Positions 27,982 through 37,312 of a DNA stretch of 64,000 nucleotides are shown in pieces; the stretch's first letter is position 1; every line of letters starts with the position of its first letter. The notes below the pieces were generated by a model that saw nothing but the letters and a program-made list of their open reading frames with translations, made no database searches and was not told the origin of the DNA. Made by a program: the position numbers and the translations under genes. Source of the stretch: Sneathiella chungangensis (GTDB lineage: Bacteria > Pseudomonadota > Alphaproteobacteria > Sneathiellales > Sneathiellaceae); assembly GCF_009882935.1 (NCBI RefSeq), contig NZ_WTVA01000002.1, positions 273,827-337,826 on the forward strand, given 5' to 3'.

Positions 27982-29043
27982 TCAAGAAGAGCCCCCGATC
28001 TCTCGCCGTCGCACTAGTGAAGTCTCCGCGCGCGCCGATTGAAGCCGAAGTAGGAGGTCCGTTGCAACACTTAACGCGATTTCCGCCGGGCGCTTCCCTT
28101 CCAGCCCGGGCAATCCTATCGGGCAGGTAATGCGGGCAATTGTCGCCGCATCGAAGCCGCGCATTGCCAAGCGCTTGTCGAATTTCGCTTTCTTTGTTTT
28201 CGATCCGATCAGTCCGATGAGCGCAGCTTTCTCTTGCGACGCCAGCAGTTTTTCACAGATTTCAAGGTCGATCTGGTGGCTATGCGTCATAACAAGAAAA
28301 TAGCTTCCGTCGGGTCTGTCGGCGATAAAACTGCAGGGTTCTTCTGTGACGATTGCCGTCACGTTGCGGGGCATTTTACCGGGGAACTGGTCTTTGCGGC
28401 TATCAATCCAGTCAATATGGCAGGGAAGGGGAGAAAGCGCGTTGACGACCGCCCGTCCCACATGGCCCGCACCGAACAAAGTGACGTTGAACTCGGTTTC
28501 ATGGAGAGACTGGATAATGGAGATGCCGTAAGGCTCCGTCGTGTTGTTACGGAGTATCTCGGTTCCCGGCGACTGAAACCGCCGATTGACCGCCGCCTGA
28601 AGTGGTTTGTCGAGAAAGACCGTACTGTCGCCTTCCGCGACAATCTGGTGACGATACCCGGTTTGCGACAGGCGCAGCAGAAGAGCGCTTTTCGTTTTAA
28701 AGTTTTTTAACCGGTTAAATATAGATTTTATGGATTCCGCATCCAGCTGGCCCAACAGAATATCGACATGTCCGCCGCAGCATTGTGCAAGTTCCGGCCC
28801 GAGGGGCAGAGTCAGAATTTCCGACGCTTTTCCCTCATCTGTCAAAATTTCCCGCGCCTTGTTCACGGCCATAAACTCAAGCCGTCCGCCGCCAATGGTG
28901 CCGTAGCATTTCGACGCGGTAACCAGCATGTTGGCGCCGGTATCGCGCGGCGTTGAACCCTTCACGGCTCCCATGGTGACGAGAACGGCTGGCTCTGCCG
29001 GATCACCGTCATAGGAATTTGCGATGTCGGTCCAGTTGCTCAT
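27982..29043 (-). CDS. xdhC: Xanthine dehydrogenase accessory factor XdhC
   Basis: A 353-residue molybdenum-cofactor chaperone. Seen: LVTMGAVKGSTPRDTGANM and GTIGGGRLEF in the N-terminal XdhC/CoxI domain, CCGGHVDILL, and the C-terminal Rossmann domain starting VTLFGAGHVGRAV. In R. capsulatus it binds Moco, waits for its sulfuration by a cysteine desulfurase and inserts it into XdhB. It overlaps xdhB by 4 bases (ATGA), so all three xdh genes are translationally coupled. It is 353 residues long, somewhat above the usual XdhC length of about 300. Confidence 0.92.
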   Translation of the reverse strand: MSNWTDIANSYDGDPAEPAVLVTMGAVKGSTPRDTGANMLVTASKCYGTIGGGRLEFMAVNKAREILTDEGKASEILTLPLGPELAQCCGGHVDILLGQLDAESIKSIFNRLKNFKTKSALLLRLSQTGYRHQIVAEGDSTVFLDKPLQAAVNRRFQSPGTEILRNNTTEPYGISIIQSLHETEFNVTLFGAGHVGRAVVNALSPLPCHIDWIDSRKDQFPGKMPRNVTAIVTEEPCSFIADRPDGSYFLVMTHSHQIDLEICEKLLASQEKAALIGLIGSKTKKAKFDKRLAMRGFDAATIARITCPIGLPGLEGKRPAEIALSVATDLLLRLQSARAETSLVRRREIGGSS

Positions 29044-31394
29044 TGCGCCGCTTCCGCCGGTTTGTCGTTATTGACGGCTTCGGCTATTCGTTGCGCCGCC
29101 TTCAGGATGCGTTCCGGCGTGGCCGGGGCGTCGAGGTCCGGATAGAGACGGTAATCCGCGATACTTGAAATCGCATCGGCAATCGCATTGAAGGCAGAGA
29201 TGGCGAGCATAAGGGGAGGCTCTCCAACAGCTTTTGACCGGAAGATCGTCTCCTCGACATTCTCGCCGCGCTCGAAAATCTTCATTTTGAATTTTTCCGG
29301 CCGGTCGCTGCAGGCCGGGATTTTATAGGTCGACGGCGCGTGGGTTTTGAGGATCCCCTTGTCATCATAATAAAGTTCTTCTGTAGTCAGCCACCCCATG
29401 CCCTGGATATAGCCGCCCTCTATCTGGCCGAGATCAATGGCCGGGTTCAGGCTCTTGCCTGTATCATGCAGGATATCCACAGCAACGACCTTGTTCTCGC
29501 CGGTCAGCGTATCGACAATCACTTCGGACACCGCCGCGCCGTAGGCAAAATAATAAAACGGACGGCCGCTCAATGTTGCGGCGTCATAGTGGATTTTCGG
29601 TGTCCGGTAATAGCCGGTTGAGGAAAGGGAAACCCGGTTCATATAGGCCAATTGGACTAAGTCCTTGAACGCGACGGTCTGTTCCCTGATTTTGACGCGA
29701 TTCGGCAGGAAAACTACCTCCGATTTGTCGACGCCGTAATTTTTGGCGGCGAAAGCGACCAGCCTTTCTTTAATCGCGAGCGCCGCTGCCTCCGCTGCTT
29801 TGCCATTGAGGTCTGCGCCGGATGAGGCGGCGGTCGGCGAAGTGTTCGGTACTTTATCCGTCCGGGTTGCGGTAATTTTAACCCGTTCGATATCGATCTG
29901 GAAAATCTCGGCGACGACCTGCGCCACCTTGATATAGAGGCCCTGGCCCATTTCGGTGCCGCCATGATTGATCATGACGCTGCCATCCGTATAGACATGC
30001 AGGAGGGCGCCGGCCTGATTGAGATGGGAGGCGGTGAAAGAGATGCCGAATTTCACAGGCGTCAGCGAAATCCCCTTCTTGAGGTACGAGCTTTTTTTAT
30101 TGAAAGCGCGTATCGCGTTTCGGCGGGCCGCATAATCGGAACTTTTTTCTAGTTCGGCAATAATCTCCGGTGCGATATTATCCTCGACCGTCATTTTGTA
30201 GGGCGTGACGTTGCGCTTGTCTTTGCCATAAAGATTGGCCTTCCGCACCTCGAGCGGGTCCTTGCCGAGATAGCTGGCAATTGCATCCATCATCCGCTCC
30301 GGCGCGAGCATTCCCTGCGGGCCCCCGAAACCGCGAAAGGCGGTATTGGAAACCGTATGGGTTTTGCATCGATGCGAAATAATCGTGACATTATCGAAAT
30401 AGTAGCAGTTGTCCGCATGGAACATCGCCCGGTCATTGATAGAGGCGGATAAATCGGCGGAGCGCCCGCAGCGCGATGCCAGCACGAATTCCGCGCCACT
30501 GACCATTCCGTCGTCGTCAAACCCCATCTCGACAGTCGCAATGAAGTCATGGCGCTTGCCGGTAATGATCATATCGTCATCGCGATCAAGCCGTATCTTC
30601 GCCGGGCGCCCGGTCACTTTGGCCGTCAGGGCCGCGATAGCGGCAAACCAGGCGCCCTGCGTTTCCTTGCCGCCGAACCCGCCACCCATCCGGCGGATTT
30701 CGACGATGACGGAATGATCCGGCAAATCAAGAAACTTGGCGACGTTATGCTGGACTTCCGTCGGATGCTGCGTCGAGGAATGAACGAAGATATCGCCATC
30801 CTCGCCCGGGAGCGCGAGGGCCACATGTCCTTCCAGGTAGAAATGGTCCTGCCCGCCAATCTCGAATTTCTGTTTCAGCCGATGTTTCGCCGCCTTGATC
30901 GCCGCTGCCGCGTCTCCCCGCCGGATTTCGCGGGTTGGCAGAACGAAGGAATTTGCGGCAAGCGCCTGCTCGATCGTGACGATGGCCGGCAGCTCTTCAT
31001 ACTCGACGATGGCGTGCTTCGCTGCCGCGCGTGCCTGATCTAGGGTTTCCGCCGCAACCGCAAAAAGCACCTGGCCCGCATATTCGATAATATCTTCTGC
31101 GAATACAGGATCGTCCCCCTCAATCGGAGAGGCGTCGTTAACTCCCGGCACATCCGCCGCCGTCAGAACGGCGACAACGCCCGGCGCGGCCCTTACCGCT
31201 GACACATCGAGTTTCAGCAGCCTGGCATGCGCCTTTTCGCTTTGCGCGAGATAGAGATGGAGAAGATCTTTCGGCTCGGGAATATCGTCGATATAGAAGG
31301 CGTCACCCGCGACCTGTTTCGCCGCGCTGTCATGGGGGCGGGCGACATGGACGGCGCCCCGGATCTTGTTTCTGCTGAGCGGAGGATTACGCAT
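29040..31394 (-). CDS. xdhB: Xanthine dehydrogenase, molybdopterin-binding subunit
   Basis: A 784-residue large subunit that oxidises hypoxanthine and xanthine to urate at the Mo site. Seen: GGGFGGKETQGAWFA, FRGFGGPQGMLAPE, EMGQGLYIKVAQVVA and the catalytic-Glu region GEPPLMLAISAFNAI. The ATG chosen has GGAGGG seven bases upstream and overlaps the end of xdhA by 8 bases; a TTG 24 bases earlier lacks such a site. It assembles with XdhA as an (AB)2 complex in the cytoplasm. Confidence 0.95.
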   Translation of the reverse strand: MRNPPLSRNKIRGAVHVARPHDSAAKQVAGDAFYIDDIPEPKDLLHLYLAQSEKAHARLLKLDVSAVRAAPGVVAVLTAADVPGVNDASPIEGDDPVFAEDIIEYAGQVLFAVAAETLDQARAAAKHAIVEYEELPAIVTIEQALAANSFVLPTREIRRGDAAAAIKAAKHRLKQKFEIGGQDHFYLEGHVALALPGEDGDIFVHSSTQHPTEVQHNVAKFLDLPDHSVIVEIRRMGGGFGGKETQGAWFAAIAALTAKVTGRPAKIRLDRDDDMIITGKRHDFIATVEMGFDDDGMVSGAEFVLASRCGRSADLSASINDRAMFHADNCYYFDNVTIISHRCKTHTVSNTAFRGFGGPQGMLAPERMMDAIASYLGKDPLEVRKANLYGKDKRNVTPYKMTVEDNIAPEIIAELEKSSDYAARRNAIRAFNKKSSYLKKGISLTPVKFGISFTASHLNQAGALLHVYTDGSVMINHGGTEMGQGLYIKVAQVVAEIFQIDIERVKITATRTDKVPNTSPTAASSGADLNGKAAEAAALAIKERLVAFAAKNYGVDKSEVVFLPNRVKIREQTVAFKDLVQLAYMNRVSLSSTGYYRTPKIHYDAATLSGRPFYYFAYGAAVSEVIVDTLTGENKVVAVDILHDTGKSLNPAIDLGQIEGGYIQGMGWLTTEELYYDDKGILKTHAPSTYKIPACSDRPEKFKMKIFERGENVEETIFRSKAVGEPPLMLAISAFNAIADAISSIADYRLYPDLDAPATPERILKAAQRIAEAVNNDKPAEAAQ

Positions 31395-32853
31395 AGGCAA
31401 GCCCTCCGTCACCGACAATGCGGGTCGGAACCTCCGGCATTGCGGTCTCTATGTAAAACTTCCGGAGCAAGTTTTCCGCCGCAAGCCTTCTGTATTCCCG
31501 GCTTGCCCGCATGTCGGATAGCGGCTCGTAGTCCCGCGCCATTGCGGGAAGTGCGGCAAGTATTGTGGCTTCAGACCATTCCTTGCCGATCAGTGCCGTC
31601 TCCGTCTCACTTGCGCGTTTCGGCGTCCCCGCCATCCCGCCGTAACAGATGCGGATATCTTCAATGTTCCGCCCCTTCAGGACGAGGTGAAATGCCGCGC
31701 AGACCGCTGAAATGTCCTGATCGAAACGCTTGGAAATCTTGTAAGTTGCAAAACGGCTGTCCGCTTTGGGGAATGGGACAAAGACCGCTTCGACAAACTC
31801 GTCGGGATGCCGGTCCTGCTTTCCATATTCGATGAAAAAATCCTCGAGCGGCATTTCGCGCCCGCCGTCCTTGGACCGCAGGTGAAGCCGGGCATCGAGC
31901 GCGATGAGGGCGGGCGGGGTATCGCCGATCGGTGAGCCATTGGCGATATTACCGCCAATCGTGCCGCTGTTGCGAATCTGGGTGGAGGCGATGCGGCGTA
32001 TCAGCTCGCCGAGGTCCGGGTGAAGTTCGGCAAGGGATCCCCAGGCATCGCTATAGGTTACGCCGGCGCCGATCAACAAGCCGTCCTCCTGCGTCGTAAT
32101 GGTTTTCAGCGCCTCGATCTGGCCGATGTAGATGACCGCATCGAGATTGCGGTGTTGCTTGGTCACCCAAAGACCCACATCGGTCGCCCCCGCAAGTACC
32201 GTCGCCCCGGGATGGCGGGAGAGCAGGTCGGTTAGCTCCTCAACTGTTTTTGGCGCGAAATAGTGGCGGCCTTGCCAGTTCAGCTGCAGCCCCGGTTCAT
32301 TTCGAAGACTTTCCAGAAGCGTCTCGGTCGTCGCTACGCGTGAATGAAATCTGTCTTTGACGTCCGATTTGGCAACATTTACCGCCGCCTCCACGATGGT
32401 GCCGTAGCCTGTACAGCGGCAGAGATTTCCCGCTAGGACATTGTCGATATGGCGGCGGTCCGCCTTCGGGCCGGAATGCATTTCCGCAAACAGCGACATG
32501 ACGAAGCCCGGCGTGCAGAAGCCGCATTGGGTGCCGTTCGCCTCAACCATCGCCTGTTGCACAGGGTGCAGGGCGCCGTCCTCGGATTTCAGATCCTCGA
32601 CGGTGATCAGCTCCTTGCCATCCAGGGTGGGGAGAAATTGAATGCAGGCATTGACGGCCTGATACCGGAGTTCGCCATTTACCAAATCGCCAAGAACGAC
32701 GGTACAGGCGCCGCAATCGCCTTCGGCGCATCCTTCCTTCGTTCCGGTGAGCGCCCGTTCATAGCGGAGATAATTGAGCACCGTCATTGTCGGATCGACA
32801 TCCTCTATCTCGACGATACCACCGCGGTGAATGAATTTAATTCTCTGGCGCAT
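31387..32853 (-). CDS. xdhA: Xanthine dehydrogenase, iron-sulfur/FAD subunit
   Basis: A 488-residue subunit. Residues 1-90 form a plant-type [2Fe-2S] domain (GCAEGDCGACTV), 95-165 the second cluster domain (CGFCTPGFVM, NLCRCTGYG) and about 190-480 the FAD domain (GATDVGLWVTKQH, GTIGGNIANGSPIGD). Electrons pass from the Mo site in XdhB to NAD+ here. It is the first xdh gene; the 220 bases upstream, between it and uraH on the same strand, hold no clear terminator and no motif that I recognise. Confidence 0.95.
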   Translation of the reverse strand: MRQRIKFIHRGGIVEIEDVDPTMTVLNYLRYERALTGTKEGCAEGDCGACTVVLGDLVNGELRYQAVNACIQFLPTLDGKELITVEDLKSEDGALHPVQQAMVEANGTQCGFCTPGFVMSLFAEMHSGPKADRRHIDNVLAGNLCRCTGYGTIVEAAVNVAKSDVKDRFHSRVATTETLLESLRNEPGLQLNWQGRHYFAPKTVEELTDLLSRHPGATVLAGATDVGLWVTKQHRNLDAVIYIGQIEALKTITTQEDGLLIGAGVTYSDAWGSLAELHPDLGELIRRIASTQIRNSGTIGGNIANGSPIGDTPPALIALDARLHLRSKDGGREMPLEDFFIEYGKQDRHPDEFVEAVFVPFPKADSRFATYKISKRFDQDISAVCAAFHLVLKGRNIEDIRICYGGMAGTPKRASETETALIGKEWSEATILAALPAMARDYEPLSDMRASREYRRLAAENLLRKFYIETAMPEVPTRIVGDGGLAYA

Positions 32854-33073
32854 TTATCCTTCAGGCCCTCTAGATCAAGCTAACGCTTTAGCGGTCGATG
32901 TAAACAACCTTTTCGCAATCTGATTTTCCTGCACGAGGAGGCCATATAGCCGGGAACATGAACGCCGTCGATTGAGGAGGGCAGCCCGCCCGCCGATTTG
33001 AATTTTTTGCTCACGTTCCAGCCCCTCTCGTTACCATGCCTCCGGGATTGAAGTCCCGTTGTCTCAAAGTTCC

Positions 33074-33427
33074 TTAACTTCCGCGATAGGTGGAATAACC
33101 GTAGGGCGATATCAGCAGCGGAACATGGTAATGCGCGCCTTCGTCTGATATCCCGAACCGTATCACCACCTCATCGAGAAATTTGGGTTCGGGCAGAGTC
33201 AGCCCGGATTGCTCGAAATAAGGTCCAACATAGAAAAGCAACTCATACGAACCACGGGATAAGGCTTCCCCCTCAAGAAGCGGCGCGTCGCAGCGCCCGT
33301 CCGCATTGGTGTGATATGTGCCCAGCAAGGCCCGGCCGCTCTCCGTCATCCGGAAGAGATCAATCCGGATACCCTTGCCTGGCTTTCCGGCGGCTGTGTC
33401 CAGCACATGCGTCGTCAGTTTCCCCAT
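33074..33427 (-). CDS. uraH: 5-Hydroxyisourate hydrolase
   Basis: A 117-residue transthyretin-related enzyme that converts 5-hydroxyisourate to OHCU. Seen: LTTHVLDTAAGKPGKGI at the N-terminus, HYHVPLLISPYGYSTYRGS at the end with the diagnostic YRGS tetrapeptide, and catalytic residues expected at His6, the Arg region and the final Ser. There is no signal peptide, so it is cytoplasmic. It is divergent from the GntR regulator, sharing a control region that holds two palindromic sites. Confidence 0.94.
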   Translation of the reverse strand: MGKLTTHVLDTAAGKPGKGIRIDLFRMTESGRALLGTYHTNADGRCDAPLLEGEALSRGSYELLFYVGPYFEQSGLTLPEPKFLDEVVIRFGISDEGAHYHVPLLISPYGYSTYRGS

Positions 33428-33525
33428 ACCTATCCTTAACAGCTGGCTTCACCAGCCCTGTCATTGCCGGAGCAAGATAAAACATTGCATGACGTAATTC
33501 GGATTGTCCACATATTTTATTTATT

Positions 33526-33555
33526 TTGTATACAATTTTTTTATTTATTGTATAA
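33526..33555. promoter_or_regulatory. Paired GntR-type operator sites between uraH and its regulator
   Basis: A perfect palindrome TTGTATACAA (33526-33535) is followed, 22 bases from start to start, by TTGTATAA (33548-33555). The spacing is two helical turns. GntR/FCD proteins often bind TTGTATACAA-type sites. The sites lie 37-66 bases upstream of the GntR ATG and about 100-130 from the uraH start, so they may control both directions. Confidence 0.65.
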
Positions 33556-33591
33556 GTGCAGTAGGGAAACGGATAATCACAAGGAAATTCT

Positions 33592-34347
33592 ATGAGTCGG
33601 ACTGCCCCAACAGCCGCTTCAACCCAGAGGGAAACTCCCTCCCGCAAGATGTCGCAGAACGATCATATCTATGATGAAATGTTTTCGGCCATACTTGAGC
33701 AAAGACTTGCGCCCGGGACCAAGCTATCTGAAGACACTTTAGGTGAAATTTTCGGTGTCAGCAGAACCGTGATACGGACGGTTCTGCAACGTCTTGCGCA
33801 TGAGAGGATTGTGCAGATTCATCCGAATCGGGGCGCCTTCGTCTCGGAGCCGTCGCCGGAAGAAGCGAAGGAAGTTCTGCGCGCGCGCGGCCTGATCGAG
33901 GAGGGGATCGTTCGGGAAGCAGTCCGCAGACATTCTCAGGCGGATATTGCGGAACTTCGCCGCTCCGTCGCCGCCGAGCGTGTGAGCCTTAACGAAGGAG
34001 ACCATGAAGCCTGGGTGAGGTTATCGGGAAATTTTCATCTGACTCTCGCCAAGATTGCCGGAAATCAGACGCTGGCCGCCTACGTGAAGGAGCTGGTTTC
34101 GCGCACCTCGCTCATTATTGTGCAGTATCAGAAGGGAAATCTGTCGCCCTGCAGCTGTGATGAACATACCGACATCATCAAGGCGATTGAAGCAGGGGAC
34201 GAGGGGGCGGCTGTGACGCTCATGCGGGCTCATTTACAGGCCTGTGAGGATCAGTTGAACTTGCAGGAAAGGGAGGTCAAGGGGGATCTTTATTCGATTT
34301 TTGCCAAACCTTCCCCTAAAGCTGAAAAACTGCGAGGCTCTCTGTGA
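33592..34347 (+). CDS. GntR-family (FCD) transcriptional regulator of purine degradation
   Basis: A 251-residue regulator. The winged helix-turn-helix is at about 20-85 (LSEDTLGEIFGVSRTVIRTVLQRLAHERIV). The FCD ligand domain at about 95-225 carries likely metal-binding histidines (NFHLTLAKIAGN, DEHTDIIKAIEAGD). It is divergent from uraH and first in an operon with puuE, uraD, allantoicase and allA. A ureide or purine metabolite is the likely effector (inference). Its stop overlaps the puuE GTG start by 4 bases. Confidence 0.88.
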   Translation: MSRTAPTAASTQRETPSRKMSQNDHIYDEMFSAILEQRLAPGTKLSEDTLGEIFGVSRTVIRTVLQRLAHERIVQIHPNRGAFVSEPSPEEAKEVLRARGLIEEGIVREAVRRHSQADIAELRRSVAAERVSLNEGDHEAWVRLSGNFHLTLAKIAGNQTLAAYVKELVSRTSLIIVQYQKGNLSPCSCDEHTDIIKAIEAGDEGAAVTLMRAHLQACEDQLNLQEREVKGDLYSIFAKPSPKAEKLRGSL

Positions 34348-35279
34348 GTAACGACGCTCTCTATCCGCGTGACATGACTGGCTATGGCGGAATGACGCCT
34401 GATCCCGAATGGCCGGGTAACGCTCGTATCGCTGTACAGTTCGTCCTCAATTATGAGGAAGGCGGCGAGAACTGCGTTCTGCATGGGGATGACGCGTCTG
34501 AATCATTCCTCTCGGAAATCATTGGCGCCGCGCCATTGCCGGGCGTACGGCATATCAGTATGGAATCCCTCTATGAATATGGCAGCCGGGCAGGTGTCTG
34601 GCGCCTGCTCCGGCTTTTCGAAAAATACGATATTCCGCTTACTATTTTTGGCGTTGCCATGGCGCTCGAGCGAAATCCCGAAGTGGTCTGGGCGTTCGTC
34701 GATCTGGGGCATGAAATCTGCAGTCACGGCTATCGCTGGATTAATTATCAAGATGTCCCGGAAGCGGTCGAACGCGCGCATATGCAAAAGGCGATCGAGA
34801 TAATTGAGCGGATGACGGGCGAACGCCCGCTCGGTTGGTATACCGGCCGCACCAGCCCGAATACCCGCCGACTGGTAATGGAGGAAGGCGGCTTTCTCTA
34901 TGACGCGGACGCCTATGACGATGATCTCCCCTACTGGCATTTTGAAGGCGGGAGGCACCAACTGATTATTCCTTACACGCTCGATGCGAATGATATGCGG
35001 TTCGCGTCGCTACAGGGGTTTAACAGCGGTGATCAGTTTTTCACCTATCTCAAGGACAGTTTCGATACGCTTTATGAGGAGGGGGAGGTGAGCCCGAAAA
35101 TGATGTCGGTTGGCCTGCATTGCCGTCTCGTCGGCCGGCCCGGACGTATCGCCGCCCTCAAACGTTTTATCGAATATGCGCGCGGCCATGATTCCGTCTG
35201 GTTCTGCCGTCGCATCGACATCGCCCGGCACTGGCACGAGAAACATCCACCGGTATCGAGAGGCCATGGCGGTGCATAA
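34344..35279 (+). CDS. puuE: Allantoinase, PuuE (polysaccharide-deacetylase) type
   Basis: A 311-residue enzyme that opens allantoin to allantoate. It belongs to the metal-independent carbohydrate-esterase-4-like group rather than the zinc amidohydrolases. Seen: YPRDMTGYGGMTPDPEWPG, VLNYEEGGE, EICSHGYRWINYQ, GWYTGRTSPNTRRL and LHCRLVGRPGR. It starts at GTG in a GTGA overlap with the regulator gene, implying translational coupling. Confidence 0.94.
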   Translation: MSNDALYPRDMTGYGGMTPDPEWPGNARIAVQFVLNYEEGGENCVLHGDDASESFLSEIIGAAPLPGVRHISMESLYEYGSRAGVWRLLRLFEKYDIPLTIFGVAMALERNPEVVWAFVDLGHEICSHGYRWINYQDVPEAVERAHMQKAIEIIERMTGERPLGWYTGRTSPNTRRLVMEEGGFLYDADAYDDDLPYWHFEGGRHQLIIPYTLDANDMRFASLQGFNSGDQFFTYLKDSFDTLYEEGEVSPKMMSVGLHCRLVGRPGRIAALKRFIEYARGHDSVWFCRRIDIARHWHEKHPPVSRGHGGA

Positions 35280-35784
35280 GTTTCGAGCTCCTCCTAGTAA
35301 AATGAACTATGTTCAATTTTTGGAAAAATTCGAAGGAATTTATGAGCATTCGCCCTGGGTCGCGGAACGCGCCTGGGCTGCCGGAATTACCGATGAGCAT
35401 GATGAGATTGATGCGCTGGCGGACCTGATGGCACGGATTGTTGCCGAAGCGGACGAGACAGAAAAAAGAAGGCTGATCGACGCTCATCCCGATCTTGCCG
35501 GCAAGGCTGCGGTAACGGGTGAACTGACCGTGGCATCGACGTCCGAACAGGCAGGCGCCGGGCTCGACAAATGCTCGCCCGAGGAATTCGCGGCTTTTCA
35601 GAAATATAACGCCGCATACCGCAAGAAATTCGGATTTCCCTTTATCAAGGCGGTGAAAAATAGCAACCGGTACGAAATTTTGAAGGGGTTCGAAGAACGA
35701 CTGGAGAATTCAGCGGAAGAAGAGTTCGAGACGGCGCTCGCCGAAATTGATAAAATAGCGCGTTTCCGGCTGGCAGAAATGTAA
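35266..35784 (+). CDS. uraD: OHCU decarboxylase
   Basis: A 172-residue enzyme that decarboxylates 2-oxo-4-hydroxy-4-carboxy-5-ureidoimidazoline to S-allantoin. Seen: FEGIYEHSPWVAERAW and the catalytic-His motif DAHPDLAGK followed by ASTSEQAGAGLD, then FGFPFIKAVK. The ATG used overlaps the puuE end by 14 bases and has GAGAGG upstream; starts further upstream run inside puuE. It sits in the operon between puuE and allantoicase. Confidence 0.93.
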   Translation: MAVHKFRAPPSKMNYVQFLEKFEGIYEHSPWVAERAWAAGITDEHDEIDALADLMARIVAEADETEKRRLIDAHPDLAGKAAVTGELTVASTSEQAGAGLDKCSPEEFAAFQKYNAAYRKKFGFPFIKAVKNSNRYEILKGFEERLENSAEEEFETALAEIDKIARFRLAEM

Positions 35785-35816
35785 GACCATAGCGCCAAAT
35801 GTTCAGGGAGATGTAG

Positions 35817-36821
35817 ATGAGTTTGCCAACCGATGTCAGCGATGATTTTCGTGAAAAATATATCGATCTCGCCTCTCCGCGCCTTGGCGCCGAGGTGACT
35901 TATGCGACGGATGATTTTTTCGCGGACAAATCGCGGCTGATCGATCCGGCCGAACCGGTTTTCATTGCGGATAAATACGACGACAACGGCAAATGGATGG
36001 ACGGATGGGAAAGCCGCCGCAAGCGTGGTGAGGGATATGATTTTTGTGTTGTCAGGCTAGGGCTTCCCGGCATAATTCGCGGAGTCGATATCGATACCAG
36101 CCACTTCACCGGAAACTACCCGCCCGCGGCGTCTATCGATGCCTGTCTGGTGGACGGGGAGCCGGATGACACTACGGTGTGGACAGAAATTCTCCCCTCA
36201 GTCAGCCTGAAGGGCGACAGCCATCATCTTCATGCAATTTCGAATGCCGCCACCTGGAGCCACTTGCGGCTGAATATCTATCCCGATGGCGGGGTCGCGC
36301 GGCTCCGTGTGTATGGCGAAGTTCAGTGCCATTGGGCCAGGCGCGATCCCGACGAGATCATTGATCTGGCCGCCCTGGTAAACGGTGGGCGCGGCATCGC
36401 GGCGAGTGATCAGCATTACGGAAGTCCTTCCCAGATTCTGGCGCCTGGACGGGGCGTCAATATGGGTGATGGCTGGGAGACCCGCCGCCGCCGGGAGCCC
36501 GGCAATGACTGGGCGCTGATTGCCCTTGGCCATCCGGGTGCGGTATCGAAGATCGAGGTGGATACCGCGCATTTCAAGGGTAACTATCCGGACCGTTGTT
36601 CCATCCAAGGGGCGCTGGTCACCGGCGGAACGGAGCAATCACTGGTGACGCAAAGTATGTTCTGGAAAACGCTTCTACCGGAGCAGAAACTTTCCATGGA
36701 CGCGATCCATCACTTCGAGGCCGAGGTCCAGAGCATTGGCCCCATCAGCCATGTCCGAATCAACATCATTCCCGACGGCGGGATCAGCAGGCTTCGCCTT
36801 TTCGGACGCATTGCGAGGTGA
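35817..36821 (+). CDS. alc: Allantoicase
   Basis: A 334-residue enzyme that splits allantoate into ureidoglycolate and urea. The two tandem allantoicase repeats are visible: [15 protein letters not shown] with [14 protein letters not shown] in the first half, and [15 protein letters not shown] with [14 protein letters not shown] in the second. Each half ends near LRVYGE or LRLFGR. It is preceded by GGGAGATG and followed by allA after 2 bases. Confidence 0.94.
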   Translation: MSLPTDVSDDFREKYIDLASPRLGAEVTYATDDFFADKSRLIDPAEPVFIADKYDDNGKWMDGWESRRKRGEGYDFCVVRLGLPGIIRGVDIDTSHFTGNYPPAASIDACLVDGEPDDTTVWTEILPSVSLKGDSHHLHAISNAATWSHLRLNIYPDGGVARLRVYGEVQCHWARRDPDEIIDLAALVNGGRGIAASDQHYGSPSQILAPGRGVNMGDGWETRRRREPGNDWALIALGHPGAVSKIEVDTAHFKGNYPDRCSIQGALVTGGTEQSLVTQSMFWKTLLPEQKLSMDAIHHFEAEVQSIGPISHVRINIIPDGGISRLRLFGRIAR

Positions 36822-36823
36822 TT

Positions 36824-37312
36824 ATGAAGATCGGAATCGAACCCTTGACGAGAGACGCATTTGCGCCCTTCGGTGACGTTATCGAGACGACGGGCGCAGA
36901 GAATTTCCTGATCAACAACGGATCGACCATTCGCTATCACGATCTTGCCAATGTTCAGACGGACGCCGAAGGCCGTGTTCTCATCAATATTTTCCGGGCA
37001 ACGCCGCTTGAATATCCGCTTGACGTGCAGCTTGTCGAGCGGCATCCGAAGGGAAGTCAGGCATTCGTTCCCCTAAATGACAGGCCTTATCTGGTTCTGG
37101 TTGCGCCAAAAGGAGAAACAGTGCGCGGTGGCGATTTGCGCGCCTTCATGGCCAGCGGTCAGCAGGGCGTCAATTATCATGCGGGTACCTGGCATCACCC
37201 GGTGCTCGCGCTTCACGCCGTCAGTGATTTTCTGGTGATCGACCGGGGCGGCGAGGGGGACAATTGCGACGAATTCTATTTCGATGATCCATACCCCATA
37301 CTTTCGCTATAG
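36824..37312 (+). CDS. allA: Ureidoglycolate lyase
   Basis: A 162-residue cupin-fold enzyme that releases glyoxylate and urea from ureidoglycolate. Seen: PLTRDAFAPFGDVIE, VERHPKGSQAFVPL, NYHAGTWHHPVLAL and FLVIDRGGEGDNCDE. The ATG lies 2 bases after the allantoicase stop; the open frame upstream belongs to no conserved sequence. It completes the pathway to glyoxylate plus two ureas. The end overlaps the convergent GNAT gene. Confidence 0.93.
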   Translation: MKIGIEPLTRDAFAPFGDVIETTGAENFLINNGSTIRYHDLANVQTDAEGRVLINIFRATPLEYPLDVQLVERHPKGSQAFVPLNDRPYLVLVAPKGETVRGGDLRAFMASGQQGVNYHAGTWHHPVLALHAVSDFLVIDRGGEGDNCDEFYFDDPYPILSL

